DNA of 64,000 bases from Aliarcobacter lanthieri (GTDB lineage Bacteria; Campylobacterota; Campylobacteria; Campylobacterales; Arcobacteraceae). The position numbers and the translations under genes were made by a program. Below are positions 11,653-19,767 of this stretch, piece by piece. Location: positions 1,364,001-1,428,000 of the forward strand of contig NZ_CP053839.1 in NCBI RefSeq assembly GCF_013201625.1, given 5' to 3'. Under the pieces are notes generated by a model. It was given only the letters and a program-made list of their open reading frames with translations. It had not been told where the DNA came from and ran no database searches. Every line of letters begins with the position of its first letter. Position 1 is the stretch's first letter.

Positions 11653-11659
11653 AATCGTT

Positions 11660-13324
11660 CTAAAAAACCAATCCCGTTTGAAACAATATCTTACTATTTT
11701 GATGAGAAGTTTTTTCACTTGAAATTGGGTCAGAGTTCAAGGTCCATGCCACTTGTACTTTTGCGAAAAAATCTTTATAGTTTGCATAGTATCCAAACCC
11801 TACATCTTGAAGTGTTCTTCTTTGAAATGTAACATCTTGATTTTTCTCTTGATATACATTTCCAATATCATAAAATGTTCCTATTTTATGATTATAAAAA
11901 GATATACTAGGAAGTTTTGAAAATAGCTCTACATTTATCATATATCCATTTTCAGCACTTTGTTCATTAGAAGGATAGACTTTTACTCCATAAGCTCCAC
12001 CCAAACTTAAATCTTCACTTCCATCTAGTTTTTTGTTTCCTAGTACTCTTTGAGCTATTAGATTTGTATTTAGTGAAAATATTTCAGAAAAAGCTATCTC
12101 ATTTGAGATATAAGTATCTACTTTATTATAGTTTCCACTATTTAGATTATTATATTTTGAGCTCAAATTTCCTGTTGTAAAATTTAGATTTGCAAATACT
12201 CTTGATGGAAACTCTCCAATAGTATAATATTTCTCAAAATCCAAAGAAGCTACAAAAGAGTTTATAGTTTTATCTTCATATTTTGTATCAAGAATATAAT
12301 CTTTAAACTCTTTATGATAATACTTTCCTTTTAACCAAAATGATTGATTTGTACTTCTTTGTAATGGATAGCTTAATCCTGCCTCATATATATTTGCATT
12401 ACCTTTTGCATCTAAATCTTTATACTCTTTAACTAAATTATAGTTTGTTCTAGTATATGCAACATCTGCTTTTAAACCATAAGAATTTAAAGGTAGTTCA
12501 TAAGCAAATCTTCCATTTTTCAAATCAGCACCATTTGAAACAAGTCCTGAAACTGACAGTTTATCTCCCAAAGTTGCAATACTATTTATATTTACTAAAG
12601 ATTGAGTTCTATACAAACCTGTATATCTACTTCCATAGTTATCAGCTACTACATAACCATCTACTCTTGGAGTTGCAGTAGTTTCAATATTAAAGTTACT
12701 TGTTCCTACATCAGCTCCTGGGCTAATTTCTGCTTTAGATACTTTAACTCCTGCTCTATCATTTATTAAAAGTAATGCTCTTTCTATTACTTTTGTATCA
12801 ATAACAGAGCTAAACTTTGTATTATCAAATATATCCTGAACCACACTATTTCTAACTAAAGAGTTATTAATTACTTTAAACTCACCGTAATTTCCCTCTA
12901 AAATAGATATATTTAAAATATTTTTATTTTGTTCAATATTTTGAGCAGGTAGATATGCTCTTGCAACAAAGTAACCTTTATCTTGATATAGTTTAGAGAT
13001 AATAGAAGACAAAGTTTGAATTTGAGTAAAAGTCAAATCTCTGTTTTCAAACTCTTTAATAGAGTTTAAAATCTCATTTGTAGAGATTATTGTATTACCC
13101 TCTATTTTAAAACCTTTAATTAAAATAGTTTTACTATCTGCAATATCTTTTAAGCTATCTTGTTGTACACCCTCTATTTTTACAATATCTTTTTGCTTTA
13201 TTGGAATATCTTTTGGGGCTTGTATCTCTCTTTCTATACTTGAGCTATTTGGTATTGGACTTGCTCCTAAAAGTAAGCTAGAGCTTAACACTGAAAGAGT
13301 TATTATTTGATTTAGTTTTATCAT
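11660..13324 (-). CDS. Two-partner secretion transporter (ShlB/FhaC/HecB family)
   Basis: TpsB proteins are 16-strand outer-membrane barrels that export a partner TpsA exoprotein. A Sec signal peptide is present at the start (LSVLSSSLLLGASP). POTRA domains follow at about residues 65-215, beginning ILIKGFKIEGNTIIS and containing QDKGYFVARAYLPAQ. The C-terminal barrel contains the TpsB family motif region DLSLGGAYGVKVYP near residue 445 and ends in Phe (LFQTGLVF). The 554 residues are typical. It lies 8 bp downstream of the very large tpsA, so it is co-transcribed from the tpsA promoter at 18372-18401. Confidence 0.92.
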   Translation of the reverse strand: MIKLNQIITLSVLSSSLLLGASPIPNSSSIEREIQAPKDIPIKQKDIVKIEGVQQDSLKDIADSKTILIKGFKIEGNTIISTNEILNSIKEFENRDLTFTQIQTLSSIISKLYQDKGYFVARAYLPAQNIEQNKNILNISILEGNYGEFKVINNSLVRNSVVQDIFDNTKFSSVIDTKVIERALLLINDRAGVKVSKAEISPGADVGTSNFNIETTATPRVDGYVVADNYGSRYTGLYRTQSLVNINSIATLGDKLSVSGLVSNGADLKNGRFAYELPLNSYGLKADVAYTRTNYNLVKEYKDLDAKGNANIYEAGLSYPLQRSTNQSFWLKGKYYHKEFKDYILDTKYEDKTINSFVASLDFEKYYTIGEFPSRVFANLNFTTGNLSSKYNNLNSGNYNKVDTYISNEIAFSEIFSLNTNLIAQRVLGNKKLDGSEDLSLGGAYGVKVYPSNEQSAENGYMINVELFSKLPSISFYNHKIGTFYDIGNVYQEKNQDVTFQRRTLQDVGFGYYANYKDFFAKVQVAWTLNSDPISSEKTSHQNSKILFQTGLVF

Positions 13325-13332
13325 CTTTTTTC

Positions 13333-16300
13333 CTACTTATTTATCATATTTTGGAAGTTTCTAGCTTCTTCTTCTTTTGTTGGAGCATTTATCCCACCAT
13401 TTATAATCTCTACACCATATCTTTTATTAAAGCTTACAGTTTGAGTATTCTGATTTATATTTAATATTTGATTATCTATTTGAGACTCTACTTGTAATGT
13501 TTGTGCAATCTGATGAGAAATACTATCTACTACTTCTTGAACTCCTCTTGGAGTTTCAGGTTTTGGAAGTTCAGTTTTAGCCTCAACTATTAATTTACCC
13601 TTTTTAAAATCTATCTCATAATTTGGGTTATCCAAACTACCTTTTTCTATATCATAGCTCCCTACTTCACTATTTTGTGTAGCATTTGTACTTAAAGTTC
13701 CATTTAAAGTATCATTTTCTATTAATCCATTTGCTACATAAGTTAAGTTTGGATTATTTTCACCTTGTTTTTTATTTTTATTATCAGCAGTTACAGAAAT
13801 ACCTTTTTTTATAATATTCAATGTTCCTTGTGCTACATTAATATTATAATTATCAGATATTCCACTAATATTTGTTTTAGTAGTTCCAACATTTTTACTA
13901 GAGCTTATTGTAGTTATTCCACTTAGATTTAAATCTGCTACTGTATCACTTCCTAAAAGCTTATTTTCTCCAAATATATATCCATTTACACTTTGAGTTT
14001 TACCGTTATAAACCAAACTATTTGAGTTTGCAACAATATCAAGGTTGGCTTTTGCAATAGTTAATTTACCTTGATTAAAAGTAAGATTATAGTTTATATC
14101 ATCTCCAGCAAGATTTGTATTATACTCTCCTGCATTCTTTCCACTTGTTATTAAATCTGTTAATCCTGTTAAAACATCTTTTGTTTCATTATTTACAAGT
14201 CCACTTACAGTAAATCCATTTACATTTTGTGTTAATCCATTATAAACTACACTATTTGAGTTTGCATTTACTATTGCATTTGCTTTTGTAATAGTTAATT
14301 TACCTTGATTAAAAGTTAGGTTATAGTTTATATCATCTCCAGCAAGATTTGTATTATACTCTCCTGCATTCTTTCCACTTGTTGTTAAACCTGTTAATCC
14401 TGTTAAAACATCTTTTGTTTCTCCACCAACAAGTCCACTTACAGTAAATCCATTTACATTTTGTGTTAATCCATTATAAACTACACTATTTGAGTTTGCA
14501 TTTACTATTGCATTTGCTTTTGTAATAGTTAATTTACCTTGATTAAAAGTTAGGTTATAGTTTATATCATCTCCAGCAAGATTTGTATTATACTCTCCTG
14601 CATTCTTTCCACTTGTTGTTAAACCTGTTAATCCTGTTAAAACATCTTTTGTTTCTCCACCAACAAGTCCACTTACAGTAAATCCATTTACATTTTGTGT
14701 TAATCCATTATAAACTACACTATTTGAGTTTGCATTTACTATTGCATTTGCTTTTGTAATAGTTAATTTACCTTGATTAAAAGTTAGGTTATAGTTTATA
14801 TCATCTCCAGCAAGATTTGTATTATACTCTCCTGCATTCTTTCCACTTGTTGTTAAACCTGTTAATCCTGTTAAAACATCTTTTGTTTCTCCACCAACAA
14901 GTCCACTTACAGTAAATCCATTTACATTTTGTGTTAATCCATTATAAACTACACTATTTGAGTTTGCATTTACTATTGCATTTGCTTTTGTGATACTTAA
15001 GTTTCCTTGAGTAAAGTTTATATTATAGTTATTAGATGTTCCACCAATATTTGTAGCATAATTTCCTACATTTTTACTAGAGCTTGTTGTAGTTATTCCA
15101 GTTAATCCAACTAAATCAGCTTTTGTATCACTTCCTAAAAGTCCATTTGTTCCAAATGTATATCCATTTACACTTTGTGTTTGTCCGTTATAAACCAAAC
15201 TATTTGAGTTTGCGATAATATCTAGGTTGGCTTTATTTATAGTCAAAGTTCCTTTTGTACCAACTCCTGCAACTATGAACTCATCAAGTGATACAACACC
15301 TATATTAGAATATGTTCCTGCATTTTTATATGCTGTTATATCATTATTATCAACATCTACAAATTTGAAATTTACTCCAGCTGTACCAAAGATAGATTGT
15401 GAAGTGTAGATAGAACTTAAATTTTGAAGTAAACCATTGTAAGTAGTTGATTGATTTGATAAATTTGCAGTAAAAGTTTTTGGAGCAATAGCCCAAACAT
15501 ATTTATTATTTGCACTATCAAATTTTATAACTGGAGTTCCTTCTACCAAAGTGCTATCTGCAACTATATCCCAACCAGCAGTTTTATATACAGTTCCGTG
15601 TTTCATCTCTTCTGTTGTAAGTCCTTTAACTCCAGTGAAGTACAAATCATCTCCTACACCATTTCCATTAAACTTTGTTTTATCATAAAAAGAGTTTGTG
15701 ATTGTTTGATAATTAAATCCAACCAATCCACCTAAAGAAGAAGTACCACCTACACTTACACTAGCATACGAGTTTGAAATTGTTCCATAATTTTCTCCAA
15801 CCAATCCACCTACATGACTAAAAACTCCATTAACAGCTCCACTTGCATAAGAGTTTGTTATTGTTCCATCATTAGTTCCAACCAAAGCTCCTACAAACAT
15901 TTGTCCTCTAATATTTACATCTTTTAATCCAATATTTCTTATAGTTGAAACACTACCTGACTCTCCAAACAATCCTATACTATTAAGTCTATTTATATAT
16001 AGATTTGAAATAGTATTTCCCTGTCCATCAAATGTTCCTCTAAATTGAGAGTTAACATCTCCTATAGGAATCCAACCTTCTCCACTATTTCCCATATATC
16101 CAGCTGTTGAACTATCAATATTATTTAAAAGATTAAAATAGTAGCCACTAGTTAAAATCTTTGAGTTATTAATATTTTGCAACTGTGTCCAGTTTGTAAT
16201 TGTATATGGATTTGTGATTGTTCCATGACCATCTTCAAACAAAGTGTTTGAAAGTTTTGTAACATTTTTTAAAAATGGTAAATCTGTAGTTCCACTTGTA

Positions 16301-18336
16301 CCATATCCTCTACCTTTTGATAAATCAGTTTCCCATTCACTACTTACATTTTTTAAAGCAGTTGCAATTTCTATTTTTGTTTTTCCGTAAGAACTATCAT
16401 TCATAGAGGCTGTATTTGTTGCATTATCATAATATGAGTTTTCAATTGTTCCATAGGTATTATATCCAAGCAATCCACCTACTTTAGAACCAACACTTAC
16501 AGTTCCACTTGCATATGAGTTTAAAATTGTTCCACGAAAAGTAACTCCAAGCAATCCACCTACTTTAGAACCACCACTTACAGTTCCACTTGCATATGAG
16601 TTTAAAATTGTTCCAAAGGTATTATATCCAAGCAATCCACCTACTTTAGAACCACCACTTACAGTTCCACTTGCATATGAATTTTCAATTGTTCCATTAG
16701 AATTTTCTCCAAGCAATCCACCTACTTTAGAACCACCACTTACAGTTCCACTTGCATATGAGTTTGAAATTGTTCCATAAAGATGATTTCCAACCAATCC
16801 ACCTACAGAATCTTTTCCAACAATACTTAGATTTTCTAATCCAATATTTTTTATAGTTGGATTATTTGTAATTCCAAATAGTCCAACATAATCTTGAGTT
16901 GGTCTATTTATATATAAATTAGAGATAGTAAAACCTTTGCCATCAAATGTTCCTGTAAAAATATTTGTATCATTCCCTATTGGATTAAATCCAGTTGTTC
17001 CCCATTTTGCTGTATCTGTTTTTGTAGCACCTGCATCTATATTACTTCCTAGTTCATATTTTCCATTTAGTGCTGTTTCTATCCATTGCATTTGATTTAT
17101 ATTATTTACAATTACTTTTCCATTTGTACCAAATACTACTTTATATGTTGTATTAGATGCATTAAAATATACTCCACCGTTTGTAGAGTTTGTATTATTT
17201 ATTGTTGCATTTACATCTATACTATTGGCTGTTAATTTTAGTTGTTTATCTGTACTCCAAGTGATATTTTGATTTACAGTTATATTATTATCTGCTTGTA
17301 GTTCTAAATTTGTTCCAGCTAAAGCATTTTGTATAGCAGTTGCACTTACACTTCCACTATTAAAATCACTTCCACCATTTGCTTCAATTGTCATATCAAC
17401 TGGGTCAAGTAGCCATTTATTTGCAGTGATTTTAAAACTATCTTTTACAGATATGTTTTCTCCACTTGTTTCCACAAATGAGTTTTTAGCTTTTATTTCC
17501 CCATCTATATTTGCTGTTCCACCGTGAGCAAAAAGTATTACTTCACTTTGTAGGTCATCTAAAGAAGCAGCTTCTATAATTCCTGTATTATTTACTACAC
17601 CTTTTAGAAGTTCATTTTTTGCATTTGTTGTAAGATATACATTTCCACCATTTGCAACTATTAGGTTATTGTTTTCAACAAGAGAGTTTAAAGCACCTTT
17701 TGTTACTTTTAGTGAGATATTTTGGTTTTCATTTAAAGTTAAAGAGAACTCATCTGCTCCTGTTAGATGAACAGTTCCTTTATGCACTTTTATCTCACCA
17801 TTGTTTATTACACTATTTGCAACAAACACTGTATAGGCTTTATCATTTAGGTTTATATCACCTTGATTTTCAATACTCTCTTTTGAGTTACCTTTAAAAG
17901 AGTAGTTACCTTTTTGAAAGTCATCATCTGATAGCTCTTTAGTTGTTACAAGAAGTCCAGAAGTATTTACTTTTGCATTTTTACCAAAGAGTGTACCATT
18001 TGAGTTTAAAATCCAAACTTGTCCATTTGCGTTTAATGCTCCATCTATAATAGATTTTTCATTTCCTATTACTCTGTTTAGAGTTATTGAGTTTGTATTT
18101 GGTTGATTAAAGTTTACTGTTTCATTTTTAGAGATACTAAAATCTTGCCAATTTATAGAGGCTTTTTGGCTACTTTGGTTTATATTTGTAGTATTTCCAT
18201 TTTGGTTTATTGTTGCATTTCCGCTTACTACTGTTCCACCACTTGGAGCTGAGTATAGATTTGAAGCAACAACAAGGGAAATCAATCCACCTTTTAGTAT
18301 TCTAAATCGGTTTTTATATTCATGATTTTGATACAT
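13333..18336 (-). CDS. Large filamentous-haemagglutinin-like TpsA exoprotein (GLUG and MBG repeats)
   Basis: This is a 1667-residue secreted beta-helix exoprotein, the substrate of the adjacent TpsB. After an N-terminal signal region the TPS secretion domain runs to about residue 280 (SINWQDFSISKNETVNFNQP, then GQVWILNSNGTLFGKNAKV). GLUG-motif repeats follow at about 495-640 (NSYASGTVSGGSKVGGLLG, four 27-aa copies) and again at about 810-880. MBG-type repeats of about 78 aa (SNSVVYNGLTQNVNGF) fill about 1010-1570, with three identical at DNA level. The C-terminus has no recognisable toxin domain, so adhesion or matrix binding is likelier than contact-dependent inhibition. The start has an AAGGAGAT site. 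Transcription comes from the two-component-type promoter 36 bases upstream. Confidence 0.92.
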   Translation of the reverse strand: MYQNHEYKNRFRILKGGLISLVVASNLYSAPSGGTVVSGNATINQNGNTTNINQSSQKASINWQDFSISKNETVNFNQPNTNSITLNRVIGNEKSIIDGALNANGQVWILNSNGTLFGKNAKVNTSGLLVTTKELSDDDFQKGNYSFKGNSKESIENQGDINLNDKAYTVFVANSVINNGEIKVHKGTVHLTGADEFSLTLNENQNISLKVTKGALNSLVENNNLIVANGGNVYLTTNAKNELLKGVVNNTGIIEAASLDDLQSEVILFAHGGTANIDGEIKAKNSFVETSGENISVKDSFKITANKWLLDPVDMTIEANGGSDFNSGSVSATAIQNALAGTNLELQADNNITVNQNITWSTDKQLKLTANSIDVNATINNTNSTNGGVYFNASNTTYKVVFGTNGKVIVNNINQMQWIETALNGKYELGSNIDAGATKTDTAKWGTTGFNPIGNDTNIFTGTFDGKGFTISNLYINRPTQDYVGLFGITNNPTIKNIGLENLSIVGKDSVGGLVGNHLYGTISNSYASGTVSGGSKVGGLLGENSNGTIENSYASGTVSGGSKVGGLLGYNTFGTILNSYASGTVSGGSKVGGLLGVTFRGTILNSYASGTVSVGSKVGGLLGYNTYGTIENSYYDNATNTASMNDSSYGKTKIEIATALKNVSSEWETDLSKGRGYGTSGTTDLPFLKNVTKLSNTLFEDGHGTITNPYTITNWTQLQNINNSKILTSGYYFNLLNNIDSSTAGYMGNSGEGWIPIGDVNSQFRGTFDGQGNTISNLYINRLNSIGLFGESGSVSTIRNIGLKDVNIRGQMFVGALVGTNDGTITNSYASGAVNGVFSHVGGLVGENYGTISNSYASVSVGGTSSLGGLVGFNYQTITNSFYDKTKFNGNGVGDDLYFTGVKGLTTEEMKHGTVYKTAGWDIVADSTLVEGTPVIKFDSANNKYVWAIAPKTFTANLSNQSTTYNGLLQNLSSIYTSQSIFGTAGVNFKFVDVDNNDITAYKNAGTYSNIGVVSLDEFIVAGVGTKGTLTINKANLDIIANSNSLVYNGQTQSVNGYTFGTNGLLGSDTKADLVGLTGITTTSSSKNVGNYATNIGGTSNNYNINFTQGNLSITKANAIVNANSNSVVYNGLTQNVNGFTVSGLVGGETKDVLTGLTGLTTSGKNAGEYNTNLAGDDINYNLTFNQGKLTITKANAIVNANSNSVVYNGLTQNVNGFTVSGLVGGETKDVLTGLTGLTTSGKNAGEYNTNLAGDDINYNLTFNQGKLTITKANAIVNANSNSVVYNGLTQNVNGFTVSGLVGGETKDVLTGLTGLTTSGKNAGEYNTNLAGDDINYNLTFNQGKLTITKANAIVNANSNSVVYNGLTQNVNGFTVSGLVNNETKDVLTGLTDLITSGKNAGEYNTNLAGDDINYNLTFNQGKLTIAKANLDIVANSNSLVYNGKTQSVNGYIFGENKLLGSDTVADLNLSGITTISSSKNVGTTKTNISGISDNYNINVAQGTLNIIKKGISVTADNKNKKQGENNPNLTYVANGLIENDTLNGTLSTNATQNSEVGSYDIEKGSLDNPNYEIDFKKGKLIVEAKTELPKPETPRGVQEVVDSISHQIAQTLQVESQIDNQILNINQNTQTVSFNKRYGVEIINGGINAPTKEEEARNFQNMINK
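14045..14980 (-). repeat. Four 234-bp tandem repeats in tpsA, three identical
   Basis: Units begin near 14045, 14279, 14513 and 14747. The last three look base-for-base identical. The first differs at several places, including codons giving NNETKD in place of GGETKD. Each unit is 78 codons, so gain or loss keeps the frame. More diverged MBG units flank the array. Confidence 0.9.
16440..16765 (-). repeat. Four 81-bp GLUG repeats in tpsA
   Basis: Four near-identical 27-codon units encode TIxNSYASGTVSGGSKVGGLLG plus five variable residues. The period is 81 bp (for example between 16475 and 16556). The variable residues between GLLG and TI differ in each unit. Confidence 0.85.
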
Positions 18337-18371
18337 CTTTATCTCCTTTATTTTTAAATTTACATTTCTTA

Positions 18372-18401
18372 ATTATAGATAAAGAGTGTGATGAAGTGTG
18401 A
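18372..18401 (-). promoter_or_regulatory. Regulated promoter of tpsA-tpsB: TCACAC direct repeat plus -10
   Basis: On the minus strand the sequence TCACACTTCATCACAC (18401-18386) is followed, after exactly 8 bases, by TATAAT (18377-18372). The TCACAC half-sites are 10 bp apart and cover the -35 position. The expected transcription start is near 18365, giving a leader of about 29 bases. Two other promoters in this region have the same layout. Binding by the regulator at 19075-19767 is inferred. Confidence 0.85.
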
Positions 18402-18533
18402 TGTTTTTTGCTTTTTTAAAATAAATTTTGAAATTTATAGTTAGATTTGATTAAAGTAGCTATAAAATGGAGATAGTAGAAATAAAGAAATTTTGAGAAT
18501 TTTAAATAGAGTTAAAAAATAACATAAAATACT

Positions 18534-18719
18534 TCACTTTTTTACTATTTTATAAAATTTAGCATTTGTAATATTTTGGAGAAACTTTGGCTCAATCTCA
18601 TGTAAGGCAATAATATTTACAAAATTACTATCCATATACCAACCTTTACCAGTATCTTTAATTTTTTCTATTTCAAATAGTTCTATTAGCTCATCTTTTG
18701 AAACAATAATTTCTTCCAA
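18534..18719 (-). CDS. Small protein of unknown function, TTG start
   Basis: This 61-residue reading frame begins with TTG at 18719. An AGGAG site lies 5 bases before it, which supports this rare start. The protein opens MEEIIVSKDELIELFEIEKI, is rich in E, I and K, and ends in FYKIVKK. It has no signal peptide or membrane segment. It lies 20 bp downstream of the EEEFEI-repeat gene and shares its promoter. I do not recognise the family. The shared ELFEIE/EFEIE flavour of the two proteins may be chance. Confidence 0.6.
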   Translation of the reverse strand: MEEIIVSKDELIELFEIEKIKDTGKGWYMDSNFVNIIALHEIEPKFLQNITNAKFYKIVKK

Positions 18720-18739
18720 AACAACTCCTAAATATATAA

Positions 18740-18979
18740 TTAGATCTTAATCCAACTATCTTCATCATCTATTTCAAACTCTTCTTCTATTTCAAACTCT
18801 TCTTCTATTTCAAACTCTTCTTCTATTTCAAACTCTTCTTCTATTTCAAACTCTTCTTCTATTTCAAACTCTTCTTCTATTTCAAACTCTTCTTCTATTT
18901 CACATATAATAAAATTGCAAATCCCCTTATTTGCAATTTCAATGTTTTGATAGTTATGATTTATATAATTATTTAACAT
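18740..18979 (-). CDS. Small acidic protein made of EEEFEI repeats
   Basis: The protein has 79 residues. A 28-aa head (MLNNYINHNYQNIEIANKGI then CNFIICEI) is followed by seven exact EEEFEI repeats and the tail DDEDSWIKI. No signal peptide is seen, so it is probably cytoplasmic. It would be very negatively charged with regularly spaced Phe/Ile, giving an amphipathic helix or strand. It has an AGGAT site and its own TCACAC-type promoter 33 bases upstream, which argues that it is a real gene of this regulon. The function is unknown. Confidence 0.7.
   Translation of the reverse strand: MLNNYINHNYQNIEIANKGICNFIICEIEEEFEIEEEFEIEEEFEIEEEFEIEEEFEIEEEFEIEEEFEIDDEDSWIKI
18770..18895 (-). repeat. Seven perfect 18-bp tandem repeats
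   Basis: The 18-mer TATTTCAAACTCTTCTTC (plus strand) is repeated seven times without mismatch, encoding EEEFEI on the minus strand. The unit is a multiple of three, so slippage changes the length but not the frame. Confidence 0.95.
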
Positions 18980-19011
18980 GTAATATCCTATAAATTGTTT
19001 CCTAGAATTGA

Positions 19012-19041
19012 ATTATAAGAAAAGAGTGTGATGAAGTGTGA
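19012..19041 (-). promoter_or_regulatory. Regulated promoter of the EEEFEI gene: TCACAC direct repeat plus -10
   Basis: The minus strand reads TCACACTTCATCACAC (19041-19026), then 8 bases, then TATAAT (19017-19012), the same layout as before tpsA. The expected start near 19005 leaves a leader of about 26 bases before the ATG at 18979. Confidence 0.85.
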
Positions 19042-19055
19042 AGTTTTTAATAAAG

Positions 19056-19083
19056 AATAGTTAAATTAAAGACTTTAACTATT
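19056..19083 (-). terminator. Hairpin at the end of the receptor/two-component operon
   Basis: A 10-bp stem, AATAGTTAAA/TTTAACTATT, with an 8-base loop overlaps the stop of the response-regulator gene. The following U-tract on the minus strand is weak. It sits just before the next regulated promoter. Confidence 0.45.
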
Positions 19084-19767
19084 TTTTAAAATGTAACCAA
19101 CACCATAAACATTTACAAGAGTATTTTTAGGAAGTTTTTTTCGTAGATTACTAACCAGAGATTTGACACTATCAAGTGATATTTCAATAAAAATATCACT
19201 CCAGCAATGAGACATAATATCTTCAATAGTTATATCTTTATTTCTATTTATTATAAAAAGTTCTAGCAAAGAGAGCTCTTTTTTACTAAGTTTTATTTCA
19301 ATATCTTTATTAAATAGTTTTTTACTAGATAGATTAAAATATATATATTCATCAAATCTTATGATTTTTTCTGAACTTCTTAATAAATCAATAGAAATTT
19401 TATTCAACATATCTTTAACTTTTTTTAAAGTTGCAGGTTTTATTAAATAGTAATTTACATCTATATTGATTGATTCTAAAAGTAAACTATCATTTGAATG
19501 CGCAGTTATTAACACTATCTTTGTCTTATAGTCATTTTCTCTCAAAATCTTTGTTAGTTCAATTCCTGTTAAATGTGGCATATAAATATCAAGTATGAGA
19601 ACATCTGGTTTATGTTGTTTATAAAGTTCTAAAGCCTCATTCCCATCATCTGCAGTAAAAACCTCTTTAAAATAGCTAGAAAAGTATTCCAACATCTCTT
19701 TTTGAATAGCTTTATCATCCTCTGCATAAAGTAGAGTAAAATGCTTTAAACTATCTTTATTGCCCAT
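19075..19767 (-). CDS. OmpR/PhoB-family response regulator
   Basis: The N-terminal receiver domain has the acidic pair in LLYAEDDKA, the phosphoacceptor Asp60 in VLILDIYMP, the Thr/Ser switch in ITAHS and the Lys of YLIKPAT. The C-terminal winged helix (about 145-228) reads LSKKELSLLELFI, then SLDSVKSLVSNLRKKLP and VYGVGYIL. The 230 residues are normal. The gene start overlaps the kinase gene by 11 bp, so they are a cognate pair. Proteins of this class bind direct repeats about 10-11 bp apart. Such repeats occur at the three promoters at 18372-18401, 19012-19041 and 23709-23738, which I infer to be its targets. Confidence 0.93.
   Translation of the reverse strand: MGNKDSLKHFTLLYAEDDKAIQKEMLEYFSSYFKEVFTADDGNEALELYKQHKPDVLILDIYMPHLTGIELTKILRENDYKTKIVLITAHSNDSLLLESINIDVNYYLIKPATLKKVKDMLNKISIDLLRSSEKIIRFDEYIYFNLSSKKLFNKDIEIKLSKKELSLLELFIINRNKDITIEDIMSHCWSDIFIEISLDSVKSLVSNLRKKLPKNTLVNVYGVGYILKNS

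Noticed and set aside
14045-14980. A mobile element or CRISPR suggested by the long repeats
   Set aside because: The period of 234 bp stays in frame within one gene and encodes MBG-type repeats. No transposase or spacer is present.
17652-17897. Open frame antisense to tpsA
   Set aside because: It is a leucine-rich shadow of the real minus-strand gene with no ribosome-binding site. The same holds for other antisense frames over rpsD, tpsA, polA and argG.
18770-18895. CRISPR-like array of 18-bp repeats
   Set aside because: The repeats are contiguous with no spacers and encode protein in frame, so this is a coding tandem repeat.
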